Shown here in pieces: positions 1-8,233 of a DNA stretch of 32,942 bases. The DNA lies in NCBI GenBank assembly GCA_900540985.1, contig UQIC01000023.1, forward strand, positions 1 to 32,942, in the 5' to 3' direction. Under the pieces are notes generated by a model. It was not told where the DNA came from. It ran no database searches and saw only the letters and a program-made list of their open reading frames with translations. Within the stretch, counting starts at the first letter, position 1. Each line of letters opens with the position of its first letter. Made by a program: the position numbers and the translations under genes. Origin of the DNA: an uncultured Collinsella sp. Its GTDB lineage: Bacteria; Actinomycetota; Coriobacteriia; Coriobacteriales; Coriobacteriaceae.

Positions 1-61
1 CGGGTGGTTTCTGATGCGGTGCGCTGCGCGCCCCGCACAGGCTAAAGCCCGTAAATGTAAT

Positions 62-97
62 AAAAGGGGGAGAGCTCGTCGAGCTCTCCCCTTTTTT
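62..97. terminator. Bidirectional intrinsic terminator
   Basis: A perfect 11-bp stem (67-77 with 81-91, arm GGGGAGAGCTC) with a 3-base loop is followed by six T on the plus strand. On the minus strand it is followed by CTTTTA. It sits just past the stop of the minus-strand lysozyme gene and can end that transcript. It could also end a plus-strand gene lying left of the window. Bases 1-61 hold no gene I can support. Confidence 0.85.
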
Positions 98-107
98 AAC
101 ATCATGG

Positions 108-2669
108 CTATTCAATTACCACGGCCTGGCTATCCATCTGTTGCCACGTGCCGAAGAACACCTGGGCATTTCGCGTAACATTGCCGTTAATCGAATCTGA
201 AAGATAGACAATTCCCTGCTCGTCATCATAGCCTTTAAGGACTACGGCATGATTACCGCCCCACAGGCCATAGGAATGCCCGTTATACCAACGCGCAGCA
301 TAACGGCCTCCTGGCCAACTTCCCCACTCGGTATTCCACATCTCAACAGGTTGACCACAGGTCAGCCTGTTCTTAATGGAAGAAATTGACGAGAAAGAAA
401 CGTCTTTTGCCTGCTTGCCACTTCCAGCAGCACGCAGAAAGTTATTACCAGCAATAGTAATAGCAGGGGCGACACATCCCATGAGACCCCCGCTGCTACG
501 CCTTGGGTTGCCATCAAAGGCGGTAACAAAGTTGCCGTTGCTTCCCTTGGGCAAGTAATAATCCGCAATAATCGTCTTACCTAAACCGAAACCATAGTAG
601 TTAAGCAAGTTTGTAAGGGCAACCGACTCACAGCCAGTAGGAAGTTCCGGGTACTGCGAATAGCACGGGACATCGACCCAAGCGCCAACCATTACACCGG
701 ATGAACTGAACTTGTAGTCAGTAGAGCCGATCCAATACCAACCGTTGCTCAGCATTACTCCCCCACGTGCGGCATCAAGGTAATACCATGTGCCCCCAAG
801 GGAAAGCCATCCCGTTTTCATTGTGCCAGAAGCGAAATCTATCCAGTACCAGTTACCGCCATCGTTAAGCCAGCCGGTCGCCATTCGACCATCCGAGTTA
901 AAGTAATACCAAGACCCAGCAATTTGCTGCCACCCAGTCAGAATTACCCCATTAGCAGAACAATAATATCGAGAACCCTGACTCTCAATCCAGCCCGTTC
1001 TAACACTCCCGTCATCGTCAATCAGCTGGATTCCCGAATCAGTCATGATGCCTTTAAGGTCAATTGCACCGCTGGATGACGAATGATACATCCAAGACCC
1101 ATCACCGTTTGACCAGCAATTAGCCATCATCTTGCCAGAGTTATTAAATATGTATTCACATGATCCAATAGTTTGAACACCCGTGGCCATGGAATGCGTC
1201 GTGGGGTCAAGCCAGTACCAGGCGCCGCCGAGGTAGGCCCAGCCGGAGGCGAGGGCGCCGGAGCCCGTCGCGTAGTACCAGGTCCCGCCGTCGAGCACCC
1301 AGCCGGTCGCCATGGCGCCGGAGGCGTTGAACCAGTATGCGGAGCCGTTGCACGAATGGAGGCCCGTCGCCATGGCGCCGCCCGCGTCGGGGTCGAGCCA
1401 GTACCAGGAGCCGCCGGTGTAAAGCCAGCCGGTCGAGGCGATACCGTCAGCGAACCAGCACCAGGAGCCGTCGACGAGGCCCCAGCCGTCGAGGGGTCCA
1501 TAGCTGCCGAAGTAACGGCGGACGCCCTGCGCATCAGTCTGGTAACCCGTCAGCATGGCCCCCGTCCGGGCGTCGAAGCAGTAGGGCACGCCGCCGACGG
1601 AAACGGGGCCACGCGCCAGCGCGCCGGAGCCAGTCGCGTAGTACCAGGTGCCGCCGTCGAGAACCCATCCGGTCGCCATCGCGCCGGAGGCGTTGAACCA
1701 GTACATGGAGCCGTTGCACTCGTGGAGCCCGGTGGCCATTACACCGCCCGCGTCGGGGTCGAGCCAATACCAGGCTCCGCCCTGGCGTAACCATCCGATA
1801 TACGCTTTGCCGTCAGAGGTTGCGTAATACCAAGTGCCCTCTTTTAACTGCCAGTAATAAAGAGAGACATCAACATACGCGTAATTCATATCAACGTTTC
1901 CGCTAATACCAGAAACTTTTCCGCGGCTTGTATACTGCCAAAAGCTGTAACTGCCGGTATAGTGGCATTGCGAATTATATTGAGCAATCCAATGATCCCA
2001 AGAGCTGCTCTTAAATACAGGGTCGGTCAATATATTGTTAAACCAATTTAGGTTTGCATAAATGCCTGGCTTATATCCAGCACTAGAAATCTTATTACAG
2101 AATGTCTGAGCTCTAGATGCAATTCCGGATTGACGACCATCTGCAATAATTGTCTTGTCCTCAAGATCGTAATACACCGGTAGCCTAGGATTGTGCCCCG
2201 ATAGGCAGTCAATCACCATGGACGCCTCATCGGCTGCCTGTTGATTATCAAAAGCATATGAATAGACATAGACGCCGTAGGGAATTCCGAGTCGCTCGCA
2301 CTCAGAAATATTTCGATTAAATTGATAGTCAACTCGACCGCCGAAAGACGGAGCGCCAAACCCAACGCGCAGAATAGCGAAATCGATGCCAGAAGCTTTA
2401 ACTGCGTCCCAATCAATACGCCCTTGGTGCTCGCTGACGTCAATGCCCTGAGCTGTAGCCCCATCGGGAAGAGCGTCCATAGACAATAAAGCTATTCCGT
2501 CTTCTTCGGAAGAAGCATCATCTGAAACTAATTGTCCACCCTCATAACGCCAAGAATTCTCAACCAGAGTCTGAGCAGCCTCTGCATCCGCAGGGCATAC
2601 AAACATAGAAACGGGCGCAAGGAGCATCAGCACCAACAATGCCGAAAACAACTTAAGATGTTTGTTCAT
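108..2669 (-). CDS. Secreted GH25 lysozyme with wall-binding repeats and C39-like peptidase domain
   Basis: This is an 853-residue secreted cell-wall hydrolase. Residues 1-32 form a signal peptide. Residues 75-268 are a glycoside hydrolase 25 (muramidase) domain: the GIDVSEHQG opening contains D77, and the YYDLE motif supplies D168 and E170. Residues 270-660 are tandem aromatic/glycine repeats of the choline-binding type (GGxWYW...GxMxTGW), which hold such enzymes on wall polymers. Residues 664-853 resemble peptidase family C39_2, with a plausible triad C680 (LPTGCESV), H807 (GGNHAVVL) and D825 (YLSDS). The ATG is preceded by GAGG at 5-base spacing. The middle third is much more GC-rich than the rest. 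The next two minus-strand genes carry the same kind of repeat. Fold and location are well supported. The ligand of the repeats and the substrate of the peptidase domain are inferred. Confidence 0.92.
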   Translation of the reverse strand: MNKHLKLFSALLVLMLLAPVSMFVCPADAEAAQTLVENSWRYEGGQLVSDDASSEEDGIALLSMDALPDGATAQGIDVSEHQGRIDWDAVKASGIDFAILRVGFGAPSFGGRVDYQFNRNISECERLGIPYGVYVYSYAFDNQQAADEASMVIDCLSGHNPRLPVYYDLEDKTIIADGRQSGIASRAQTFCNKISSAGYKPGIYANLNWFNNILTDPVFKSSSWDHWIAQYNSQCHYTGSYSFWQYTSRGKVSGISGNVDMNYAYVDVSLYYWQLKEGTWYYATSDGKAYIGWLRQGGAWYWLDPDAGGVMATGLHECNGSMYWFNASGAMATGWVLDGGTWYYATGSGALARGPVSVGGVPYCFDARTGAMLTGYQTDAQGVRRYFGSYGPLDGWGLVDGSWCWFADGIASTGWLYTGGSWYWLDPDAGGAMATGLHSCNGSAYWFNASGAMATGWVLDGGTWYYATGSGALASGWAYLGGAWYWLDPTTHSMATGVQTIGSCEYIFNNSGKMMANCWSNGDGSWMYHSSSSGAIDLKGIMTDSGIQLIDDDGSVRTGWIESQGSRYYCSANGVILTGWQQIAGSWYYFNSDGRMATGWLNDGGNWYWIDFASGTMKTGWLSLGGTWYYLDAARGGVMLSNGWYWIGSTDYKFSSSGVMVGAWVDVPCYSQYPELPTGCESVALTNLLNYYGFGLGKTIIADYYLPKGSNGNFVTAFDGNPRRSSGGLMGCVAPAITIAGNNFLRAAGSGKQAKDVSFSSISSIKNRLTCGQPVEMWNTEWGSWPGGRYAARWYNGHSYGLWGGNHAVVLKGYDDEQGIVYLSDSINGNVTRNAQVFFGTWQQMDSQAVVIE
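1261..1415 (-). repeat. 155-bp intragenic repeat, copy 1
   Basis: This stretch of the lysozyme gene encodes wall-binding repeats. It is nearly identical at DNA level to 1627-1781 (offset 366), with only scattered substitutions. Both lie in the GC-rich centre of the gene. Recent duplication or gene conversion is the likely cause. Confidence 0.8.
1627..1781 (-). repeat. 155-bp intragenic repeat, copy 2
   Basis: Partner of 1261-1415. Both copies encode the peptide series WYWLDPDAGG, MATGLH, CNGS, YWFNASGAMATGW and VLDGGTWYYATGSGALA with few changes. Confidence 0.8.
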
Positions 2670-2761
2670 GTAAACCTCGTCATTCGCTCTTGATTGCGTC
2701 TAGCTTACAGCATGGCTATGAAAGATTCCCGAACATCTAACAGGACAAGATGCCATCTAGG

Positions 2762-2790
2762 ACAATAAATAGTTGGGCGCAATGCTGCAA
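2762..2790 (-). promoter_or_regulatory. Candidate promoter of the GH25 gene
   Basis: On the minus strand TTGCAG (2790-2785) and TATTGT (2767-2762) are separated by 17 bases, about 95 bases before the lysozyme start and after the terminator of the next gene. The match to a sigma-70-type promoter is fair. No experimental support. Confidence 0.4.
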
Positions 2791-2892
2791 AGAAAAGAAG
2801 AACTTACCGGCAGGGTTGAACCCGCAGGCTCATTGCCCCCTCCTCTTGCCCCCAAGAATACCGACTTCAAATAAACTTTCAAACCAGATGTC

Positions 2893-2923
2893 AAAAAGGT
2901 AGGGGGCCCAGAGAGTCCCCTAC
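2893..2923 (-). terminator. Intrinsic terminator after the NlpC/P60-like gene
   Basis: Minus-strand stem GTAGGGG/CCCCTAC (2923-2917 with 2905-2899) is followed directly by CTTTTT. It lies 12 bases past the stop of the minus-strand gene ending at 2935, and separates it from the lysozyme gene. Confidence 0.75.
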
Positions 2924-2934
2924 AACTCGGAATT

Positions 2935-5145
2935 CTAACGAATCAGTATTACTTTCGATGGACCCAAAGCAGTCAAACCGGAAATGCGATTTCCATAACC
3001 ATCGCTATGCCAGAACAAGTTTTCGCTCGGCGTATTGCCCCAGAAAAAACCGATATGACTATCGTCCGCATATGGATTGTAAGGATTGAAAAATACAATA
3101 TCCCCCTTACGAGCCAAACCACTACGCAACAACTCATCAATAGAGTTGAAATAAGTCACGTTCGCGCATGTATCGATAGCGTAGCCATACCAACGATACG
3201 CGTTAACGCAGCCGCCCCTTCCGGGACCCCCACTCCAAGGCGAATGGCTCTGCTCAGCGGCAATGGGAGCTAAATTACCGCCCGCCTTCATATATGCATG
3301 CGATACAAATCCGCCGCAGTTCATACCGGTATACCCGTCCCAACGAGGATCACCCTTTGGATACATGCACGTTTCTTGGCTAAGATGCGTATCATAGCGT
3401 GTTCCACGGTAATAGCCGTCGTTTTCGTGGCTCATAAGCCAATTGACCAGGCTGGACCTATTGACCCCCAAAACAGAACCAGACGTATTCAACCATGTAC
3501 CGCTTGCATTGAAGTAGTAGTCAACGCCATCGATTTTCAGCCACCCATTAGCAAACATGGCACCCGAAGGCTGGAGCCAGTACCACGTACCGCCGTCATT
3601 AAGCCATCCAGTTTTCATCTTGAATGTGGAAGGGTCCATCCAATACCACGCACCGTTGACATATTGCCAACCAGACTTAAGGACACCATTGGAAGATGCG
3701 TAGTACCAAGTATTGCCGTTTTCGTCAGAAGCGTCATTCGACATAATCCAACCAGATGCCACATTAACGACACCGTTTGCGTCCGCATAGAAAACTGCGT
3801 CTCCAATATGAATTGTACCTGGCAATGAAGACAAGTCGGCACGATCGGCGATTACGGGAGATCCATCAGATGAAGTAGGCAACGGCTCGCTCAGTGCTCC
3901 AGACGAATTCGCCCATGACATACCGTCGCTCAAGTTGATCCAGCACGAAGATGCCATCGCACCAGAATCATAAGAATAATAGCGCGTGTCGCCTACCGTA
4001 TATTCACCAGTACGCATTGCGCCGGACACCTCATCAAGGTAATACCAGGAGCTTCCGGACTTTATCCAACGACCTTGTTGAATAGTTCCACTTGACGCAG
4101 CGAAATACCAAGTACCATCGTCAATTACCCAGCCAGTTGCCATAGCGCCTGAGCTTGTGAGGAAATAGGTGGACGAGCCCACTTGCGCAAAGCCGGTGAG
4201 CATAATGTGGCTTCCTGGGTCCAGGTAATACCAGGAATTCCCCAGAAGTAACCAGCCTCCATGCAGCAAGCCGTTGGAGTCAGCGTAATACCAATTGTTG
4301 TCAACAAGTGCCCACTGTGAGGAAATCATAGCCCCTGAACCGTTAAAGATATAAGGGGTGCCGTTGCATTCATTCAACCCGGTGGCCATAGAACCGTCCG
4401 CAGGATCAAGCCAATACCAACGGCCCCCATCCGAGAGCCAGCCCTTTACCAGGGCGCCAGAGCCGGAGAAATAATGCCAAACGGAAGCATCAAGATGCCA
4501 TCCGATAAGCATTGCGCCAGAAGAAGAGAATCCATACGTGGCTCCCCCGATCTGTAGCATCGAGTCGTGGACCATCTTGCCTTCATCATCCAGCCAATAC
4601 CAGTTACTGCCATCTGAAAGCCAGCCTTTTACCATGGCGCCAGAACCGGAGAAATAACGCCAAGCAGAAGTGGAGCCCGTAGAATCTAGGTACCAGCCGA
4701 CACGCATTGCACCCGAAGAGGAGAAGGCATACGTCGCACCCCCGACTTGAACCAACCCATCCTGAGCCATTCGACCTTCGTCGTCGAACCAGTACCAGCT
4801 TCCGTTTATATGTCTCCAAGAAGAAACAGCGATTGTTCCGTCAGACAAGCCCCAACGCCAAAAACCAGCCCCTTCTTCGGGTGATATCCACCCCTGATGC
4901 CAAATAATTTGATTCGAAACCTCAGAAGGGGTCTCATTATCCACCTGAGAGTTCTGCTCGACAACGAAGGTCGATTCGCGCTGGGCATCAACGCCTGACT
5001 CGACAGAAGCAATAGCAACGTTAGATGCGGGACCTTCGTCAGTGTTATTCGAATCAAGGGCGTATAACATCGAGGGCGAACCTAAAAGGAGCCCAAAAGA
5101 AATGAGGCCCGAAAAAGCCAGCACTCCGAATGACCATTTCTTCAT
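2935..5145 (-). CDS. Secreted wall-binding repeat protein with NlpC/P60-like hydrolase domain
   Basis: A 736-residue secreted protein, counted from the ATG at 5145 (MKKWSFGVLAFSG...). A GTG 21 bases upstream (5166) would add seven residues. Neither start has a good ribosome binding site, so the start is uncertain; ATG is preferred because it gives a normal signal peptide. A short linker precedes about twenty aromatic/glycine wall-binding repeats (roughly residues 75-545). The C-terminal 170 residues look like an NlpC/P60-type peptidoglycan amidohydrolase: YYRGTRYD, then MNCGGFVSHAY with C610 as the likely nucleophile, then DDSHIGFFWG with H697. This family usually cuts peptide crosslinks or amide bonds in peptidoglycan. 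Together with the GH25 neighbour it suggests a set of wall-remodelling enzymes. Exact bond specificity cannot be read here. Confidence 0.87.
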   Translation of the reverse strand: MKKWSFGVLAFSGLISFGLLLGSPSMLYALDSNNTDEGPASNVAIASVESGVDAQRESTFVVEQNSQVDNETPSEVSNQIIWHQGWISPEEGAGFWRWGLSDGTIAVSSWRHINGSWYWFDDEGRMAQDGLVQVGGATYAFSSSGAMRVGWYLDSTGSTSAWRYFSGSGAMVKGWLSDGSNWYWLDDEGKMVHDSMLQIGGATYGFSSSGAMLIGWHLDASVWHYFSGSGALVKGWLSDGGRWYWLDPADGSMATGLNECNGTPYIFNGSGAMISSQWALVDNNWYYADSNGLLHGGWLLLGNSWYYLDPGSHIMLTGFAQVGSSTYFLTSSGAMATGWVIDDGTWYFAASSGTIQQGRWIKSGSSWYYLDEVSGAMRTGEYTVGDTRYYSYDSGAMASSCWINLSDGMSWANSSGALSEPLPTSSDGSPVIADRADLSSLPGTIHIGDAVFYADANGVVNVASGWIMSNDASDENGNTWYYASSNGVLKSGWQYVNGAWYWMDPSTFKMKTGWLNDGGTWYWLQPSGAMFANGWLKIDGVDYYFNASGTWLNTSGSVLGVNRSSLVNWLMSHENDGYYRGTRYDTHLSQETCMYPKGDPRWDGYTGMNCGGFVSHAYMKAGGNLAPIAAEQSHSPWSGGPGRGGCVNAYRWYGYAIDTCANVTYFNSIDELLRSGLARKGDIVFFNPYNPYADDSHIGFFWGNTPSENLFWHSDGYGNRISGLTALGPSKVILIR

Positions 5146-5171
5146 AGCAGCACAGTATCCAATCACGCAGC

Positions 5172-5199
5172 GGCCCCGTCGCTTCAGGGCAACGGGGCC
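5172..5199 (-). other. Hairpin between two surface-protein genes
   Basis: An 8-bp perfect inverted repeat (GGCCCCGT 5172-5179, ACGGGGCC 5192-5199) with a 12-base loop lies between the stop of the upstream gene (5226) and the start of the next (5145 or 5166). No T-run follows on the minus strand, so it is not a standard intrinsic terminator. It may protect an mRNA end or affect translation of the downstream gene. Confidence 0.5.
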
Positions 5200-5225
5200 T
5201 CAATCAAAACTAGCTCAGTAATGTG

Positions 5226-6482
5226 CTAGCCAATTTGCTGGCAGTTTTTGCACTCTCGTGAAGCGCCACGCCTCTGGGCCTCCTGAATAGAGATCTGCGA
5301 ATAGCCCTTTGCGTCCTTACCAACGGTACGGCACTTATGCGTATGGTAAACATCGCTACCGTTCTTATACCAAACTAAACCGTAGCCCGGAATCCACTTG
5401 CCGTCCTCGCCGACATAGTAGGAGCCAACCCAGGCATTCGTAGCCATGGCACCGGAAGACTGGAGGTAGTAGTCGCCGACCCAGGCGTCGTGAGCCATAG
5501 CGCCGGAACCGCTAAAGTAGTACCAGGCGCCGCCGACCTGACGCCAGCCGGTGGCCATCGCGCCGGAATCGTCGAACCAGTACCAAACTCCACCAACGTT
5601 AGCCCAAGAGTTAGAGGCCATAGCGCCCGAACCTCCGAGCCAATACCACGTGCCGCCATTGCTGAGCCAGCCGGTTACCATGGCACCCGAACCACTCGCA
5701 TAGTACCAAGAGCCACCTGCCAAGAACCAGCCGGTAGCCATCGCGCCGGAATCGCCGAACCAGTACCAGGAGCCGCCCAGGCTGCGCCAGCCGTTAGCAA
5801 CCATGGCGCCCGAGCCATCGAGGTAGAACCACGTACCGCCGATGTTGAGCCAGCCAGTGACCATCGCACCGGAGGCATTAGTGTAGTACCAGGTACCCGA
5901 ATCGTTGATCCAGCCAGTCAGCATGACCCCAGATTCGTTGAAATAGTACCAAGCCCCGCCGAGATTATGCCAACCGGTCAATAGCTCACCGTCGGAGGTC
6001 GCATAGGACCACTTTCCGTAGATGGAGTCGTAGAACCAGCCACTGTGCTGCATGCGGCCATCGGCGTTGGCACCAGGGGTGTTCAGGAAGTAGTTCTTGC
6101 CGTCAATCTGAACTCGGCCGTATGCCATATCATGGTTTTCGGGATAGAAGTAATACTTGTCCCCACCGATAGACTGCCAGCCCGACACCGCGGTCCCGTC
6201 AGCGCCAAAATAGTACCAGACAGCTTCGTATTCGTTATGCCACTGGTTCGTGACCATGGCGCCAGTTTCGAGATCGAAATAGCGAAGGCTGCCGTCCTCG
6301 CACCAGACGAGTCCAGTCTTCGGACGACCGTCGGAACACCATTCCGTAATCGGTCCACCGCCTCCGCCACCGCCAGCAATATCAGCAAATGAGGGCGCCG
6401 GGGCAACCGTCATGCAGGCAACGACAAATGCAACAACTCCCAGCACTGTTAGTCCGTGCCATCTTTCTCGAAGGTTTTTCAT
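5226..6482 (-). CDS. Secreted wall-binding repeat protein with a C-terminal Cys/His tail
   Basis: A 418-residue secreted protein. The signal peptide spans about residues 1-33 (ending near APSFA), followed by seven consecutive glycines. Residues 50-365 are aromatic/glycine wall-binding repeats, with no glycosidase or peptidase domain recognised. The last 41 residues hold H380, H382, C384, C411 and C414 in the arrangement VYHTHKC...EAQRRG...CKNC. This resembles the small metal-binding-like tail (HxxxC...GxxxCxxC) seen at the ends of some bacterial secreted proteins and related to the Ada-type Cys motif. Zinc binding is inferred. The ATG has AAAGGA seven bases upstream. It is first of three same-strand genes and may be co-transcribed with the next. 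It could be an adhesin or wall-structure protein. Confidence 0.82.
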   Translation of the reverse strand: MKNLRERWHGLTVLGVVAFVVACMTVAPAPSFADIAGGGGGGGPITEWCSDGRPKTGLVWCEDGSLRYFDLETGAMVTNQWHNEYEAVWYYFGADGTAVSGWQSIGGDKYYFYPENHDMAYGRVQIDGKNYFLNTPGANADGRMQHSGWFYDSIYGKWSYATSDGELLTGWHNLGGAWYYFNESGVMLTGWINDSGTWYYTNASGAMVTGWLNIGGTWFYLDGSGAMVANGWRSLGGSWYWFGDSGAMATGWFLAGGSWYYASGSGAMVTGWLSNGGTWYWLGGSGAMASNSWANVGGVWYWFDDSGAMATGWRQVGGAWYYFSGSGAMAHDAWVGDYYLQSSGAMATNAWVGSYYVGEDGKWIPGYGLVWYKNGSDVYHTHKCRTVGKDAKGYSQISIQEAQRRGASRECKNCQQIG

Positions 6483-6522
6483 ACGACATCCTTTCTCCGA
6501 GATTTAAGGCTCTCTTAAGTTA

Positions 6523-6550
6523 TTTTTAAACTATCAATTCAGTATTTCAA
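6523..6550 (-). promoter_or_regulatory. Candidate promoter of the Cys/His-tail surface gene
   Basis: On the minus strand TTGAAA (6550-6545) and TAAAAA (6528-6523) are 16 bases apart, about 40 bases before the ATG at 6482. The -10 is a weak match. Confidence 0.3.
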
Positions 6551-6725
6551 CGGGAAATCGATAAAAGGTGTCTTTGTGACTGCAATTTAAATATGAGTCG
6601 CCACACCTCAACCGTTACGCTAAATAGCTTCTAAGGCAAACTTAGCGCATGAACGAACTGATTAAACGAGTGAACTGATTAATAAAGCAACAAAATACAA
6701 ACCTTGGTCATCAATCACATCTACC

Positions 6726-6764
6726 GCGGGCCGATAACGCCCGCCTAATGTGCTGCGATATAAT
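6726..6764 (+). promoter_or_regulatory. -10 element and upstream inverted repeat of the DUF4869/ATPase pair
   Basis: A consensus TATAAT lies at 6759-6764, about 43 bases before the GTG start at 6807. No good -35 is visible. In its place sits a perfect inverted repeat GCGGGC (6726-6731) / GCCCGC (6739-6744), GC-rich within AT-rich sequence. An operator is possible, as is a hairpin from earlier transcription. No T-run follows. Confidence 0.4.
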
Positions 6765-6806
6765 CAATCTCACTAAATGCCAAATCAGCAAGCCGAAGGA
6801 GCTAAC

Positions 6807-7256
6807 GTGCTAACAATTCACTATGGTGATATGGAAAACGTTATCTACAACACGTCGGTTTACTTCGATAACGTCTATTCGCCCCAGTGGTTTCAAGACT
6901 CCTTTGCCCAAAGGGTCATTAAATCCATCGATAAAGGCACCGTGGTAGGCCCCAATGCAATCGATACCAAGATTCTAGGCATCATTCCTCCCGAGAAACT
7001 ATCCAGCGGCACCAAAACACTACTGCTTATGTACTTTATGCCGCAGAATATATATAACGCCTCAAATTGCGGTGATAATTGCGCCTACTGGATTCTGAGG
7101 ATCGCCGCGCAAAAGGATCTAACAATCAATCTCTACCATTTAATGGATTTCGGAAACGGCAAATTCACGGCTGCCATTGCGAACACAGGCGATGTCGTTC
7201 ACACGATGTTTGACCTTGTCCCCATAGCTGGAAAATGCCTAAGGGAGAACTCCTGA
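6807..7256 (+). CDS. DUF4869 family protein
   Basis: A 149-residue protein that I recognise as DUF4869 by its MLTIHYGDMENVIYNTSVYF opening, by LGIIPPEKLSSG, and by a highly conserved CGDNCAYWIL segment followed by LMDFGNGKF. The GTG at 6807 is chosen because AAGGAG lies five bases upstream and the family begins at this point. An ATG 30 bases earlier lacks a ribosome binding site. No signal peptide or membrane segment is present. Its stop overlaps the start of the following ATPase gene (TGATG), so the two are surely translated together. No biochemical function is known to me. The tight link to the ATPase suggests a partner or regulatory subunit, which is inference. Confidence 0.8.
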   Translation: MLTIHYGDMENVIYNTSVYFDNVYSPQWFQDSFAQRVIKSIDKGTVVGPNAIDTKILGIIPPEKLSSGTKTLLLMYFMPQNIYNASNCGDNCAYWILRIAAQKDLTINLYHLMDFGNGKFTAAIANTGDVVHTMFDLVPIAGKCLRENS

Positions 7257-8233
7257 TGCGCGGATCATACAAGGTAACTATTCAAAATAACCGGGTTCAG
7301 TTTAAACTGACCATCAATCGAAATCTGACCATCATCCAAGGCAACAGTGCTACAGGCAAGACAACTTTGCTTGAAATGGTGGCAGCTCACGAAGATCTTG
7401 GGGCACAAAGCGGCGTAACAGTAAGTTGCAAAGTGCCCTGTAAAACAATATCTGGAAAATATTGGCGCAGAGATCTCCAAGAAATTTCCAGCAGTATTGT
7501 TTTTATTGATGAGGGCAATACTTTTGTTCGATCAAGAGAATTTGCCCATGAAGCAAAACGTAGCTCAAACTACTACGTAATCGTCGCCAGAGAGTCACTG
7601 CGTCAACTGCCCTATAGCGTTGATGAAATCTACGGTCTTAAGAACACCAACCGAACCACAACGAAGTATCCCGTTTACTCTCGTGTCTACACCTCTACAT
7701 ATCGTATTTACGGTGATACTGATTTTAGAGGCGAGAGGCCCGAGCTTGTCATCGTCGAGGACACAAATTCGGGCTACGAATTCTTCAGTTTGCTATGCAA
7801 AAAGAGCAGCATTAAGTGCATCAGCGCGGGAGGAAAATCAAACATTTGCAACTGCATTATGGACGCACCGGAAAACGACATCCTCGTGATTGCCGACGGC
7901 GCCGCCTTTGGACCAGAAATTGCGGAAGCAGCTGCTCTATTGCGCCGAAAGAACATCAAGCTATTCCTACCGGAATCGTTTGAATGGCTCGTGTTGAAGT
8001 CGGGATTATTCAACAGCAAACACATTAAGGACATGTTGCTTAACCCCGCTGAACATATCGAAAGCTCAAAGTTCTTTAGCTGGGAGAAGTTCTTTACTGC
8101 AGAACTCATCGAATGCTCACGAGACACACGTTTTCGATATGACAAGAGCTGCTTGAACGAGGAGTACTTGAACCCCACCGCTCTTGCGGCTCTTGAAGAT
8201 ACTTTGCCGGAACTTGGCATTACTTCGCACTAA
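7256..8233 (+). CDS. Small P-loop ATPase with TOPRIM-like C-terminal region
   Basis: A 325-residue protein. The ATG at 7256 is preferred over one 21 bases upstream: AAGGGAGA lies seven bases before it and it overlaps the DUF4869 stop as TGATG. Residues 1-150 form a compact ABC/AAA-like nucleotide-binding half, with Walker A GNSATGKT (29-36) and Walker B IVFIDE (81-86). There is no room for the long coiled coil of SMC or OLD proteins. Residues 163-245 look like a TOPRIM-type fold: ELVIVED (E168), AGGKSN (191-196), VIADGAAFG (D214), then LPESFEWL. OLD-type nucleases and the PARIS defence proteins also pair an ATPase with TOPRIM, but here both would be in one short chain. Its partner is the DUF4869 protein. 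The 3' end overlaps the convergent glycosyltransferase gene by four bases. Nuclease activity and a defence role are hypotheses. Confidence 0.72.
   Translation: MRGSYKVTIQNNRVQFKLTINRNLTIIQGNSATGKTTLLEMVAAHEDLGAQSGVTVSCKVPCKTISGKYWRRDLQEISSSIVFIDEGNTFVRSREFAHEAKRSSNYYVIVARESLRQLPYSVDEIYGLKNTNRTTTKYPVYSRVYTSTYRIYGDTDFRGERPELVIVEDTNSGYEFFSLLCKKSSIKCISAGGKSNICNCIMDAPENDILVIADGAAFGPEIAEAAALLRRKNIKLFLPESFEWLVLKSGLFNSKHIKDMLLNPAEHIESSKFFSWEKFFTAELIECSRDTRFRYDKSCLNEEYLNPTALAALEDTLPELGITSH

Larger units (their letters stand above)
6483..6806. other. AT-rich divergent intergenic region
   Basis: The 324 bases between the minus-strand surface gene and the plus-strand DUF4869 gene are clearly AT-richer than their surroundings and hold no gene I can support. 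They contain promoter-like elements for both directions, listed separately. Confidence 0.6.
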
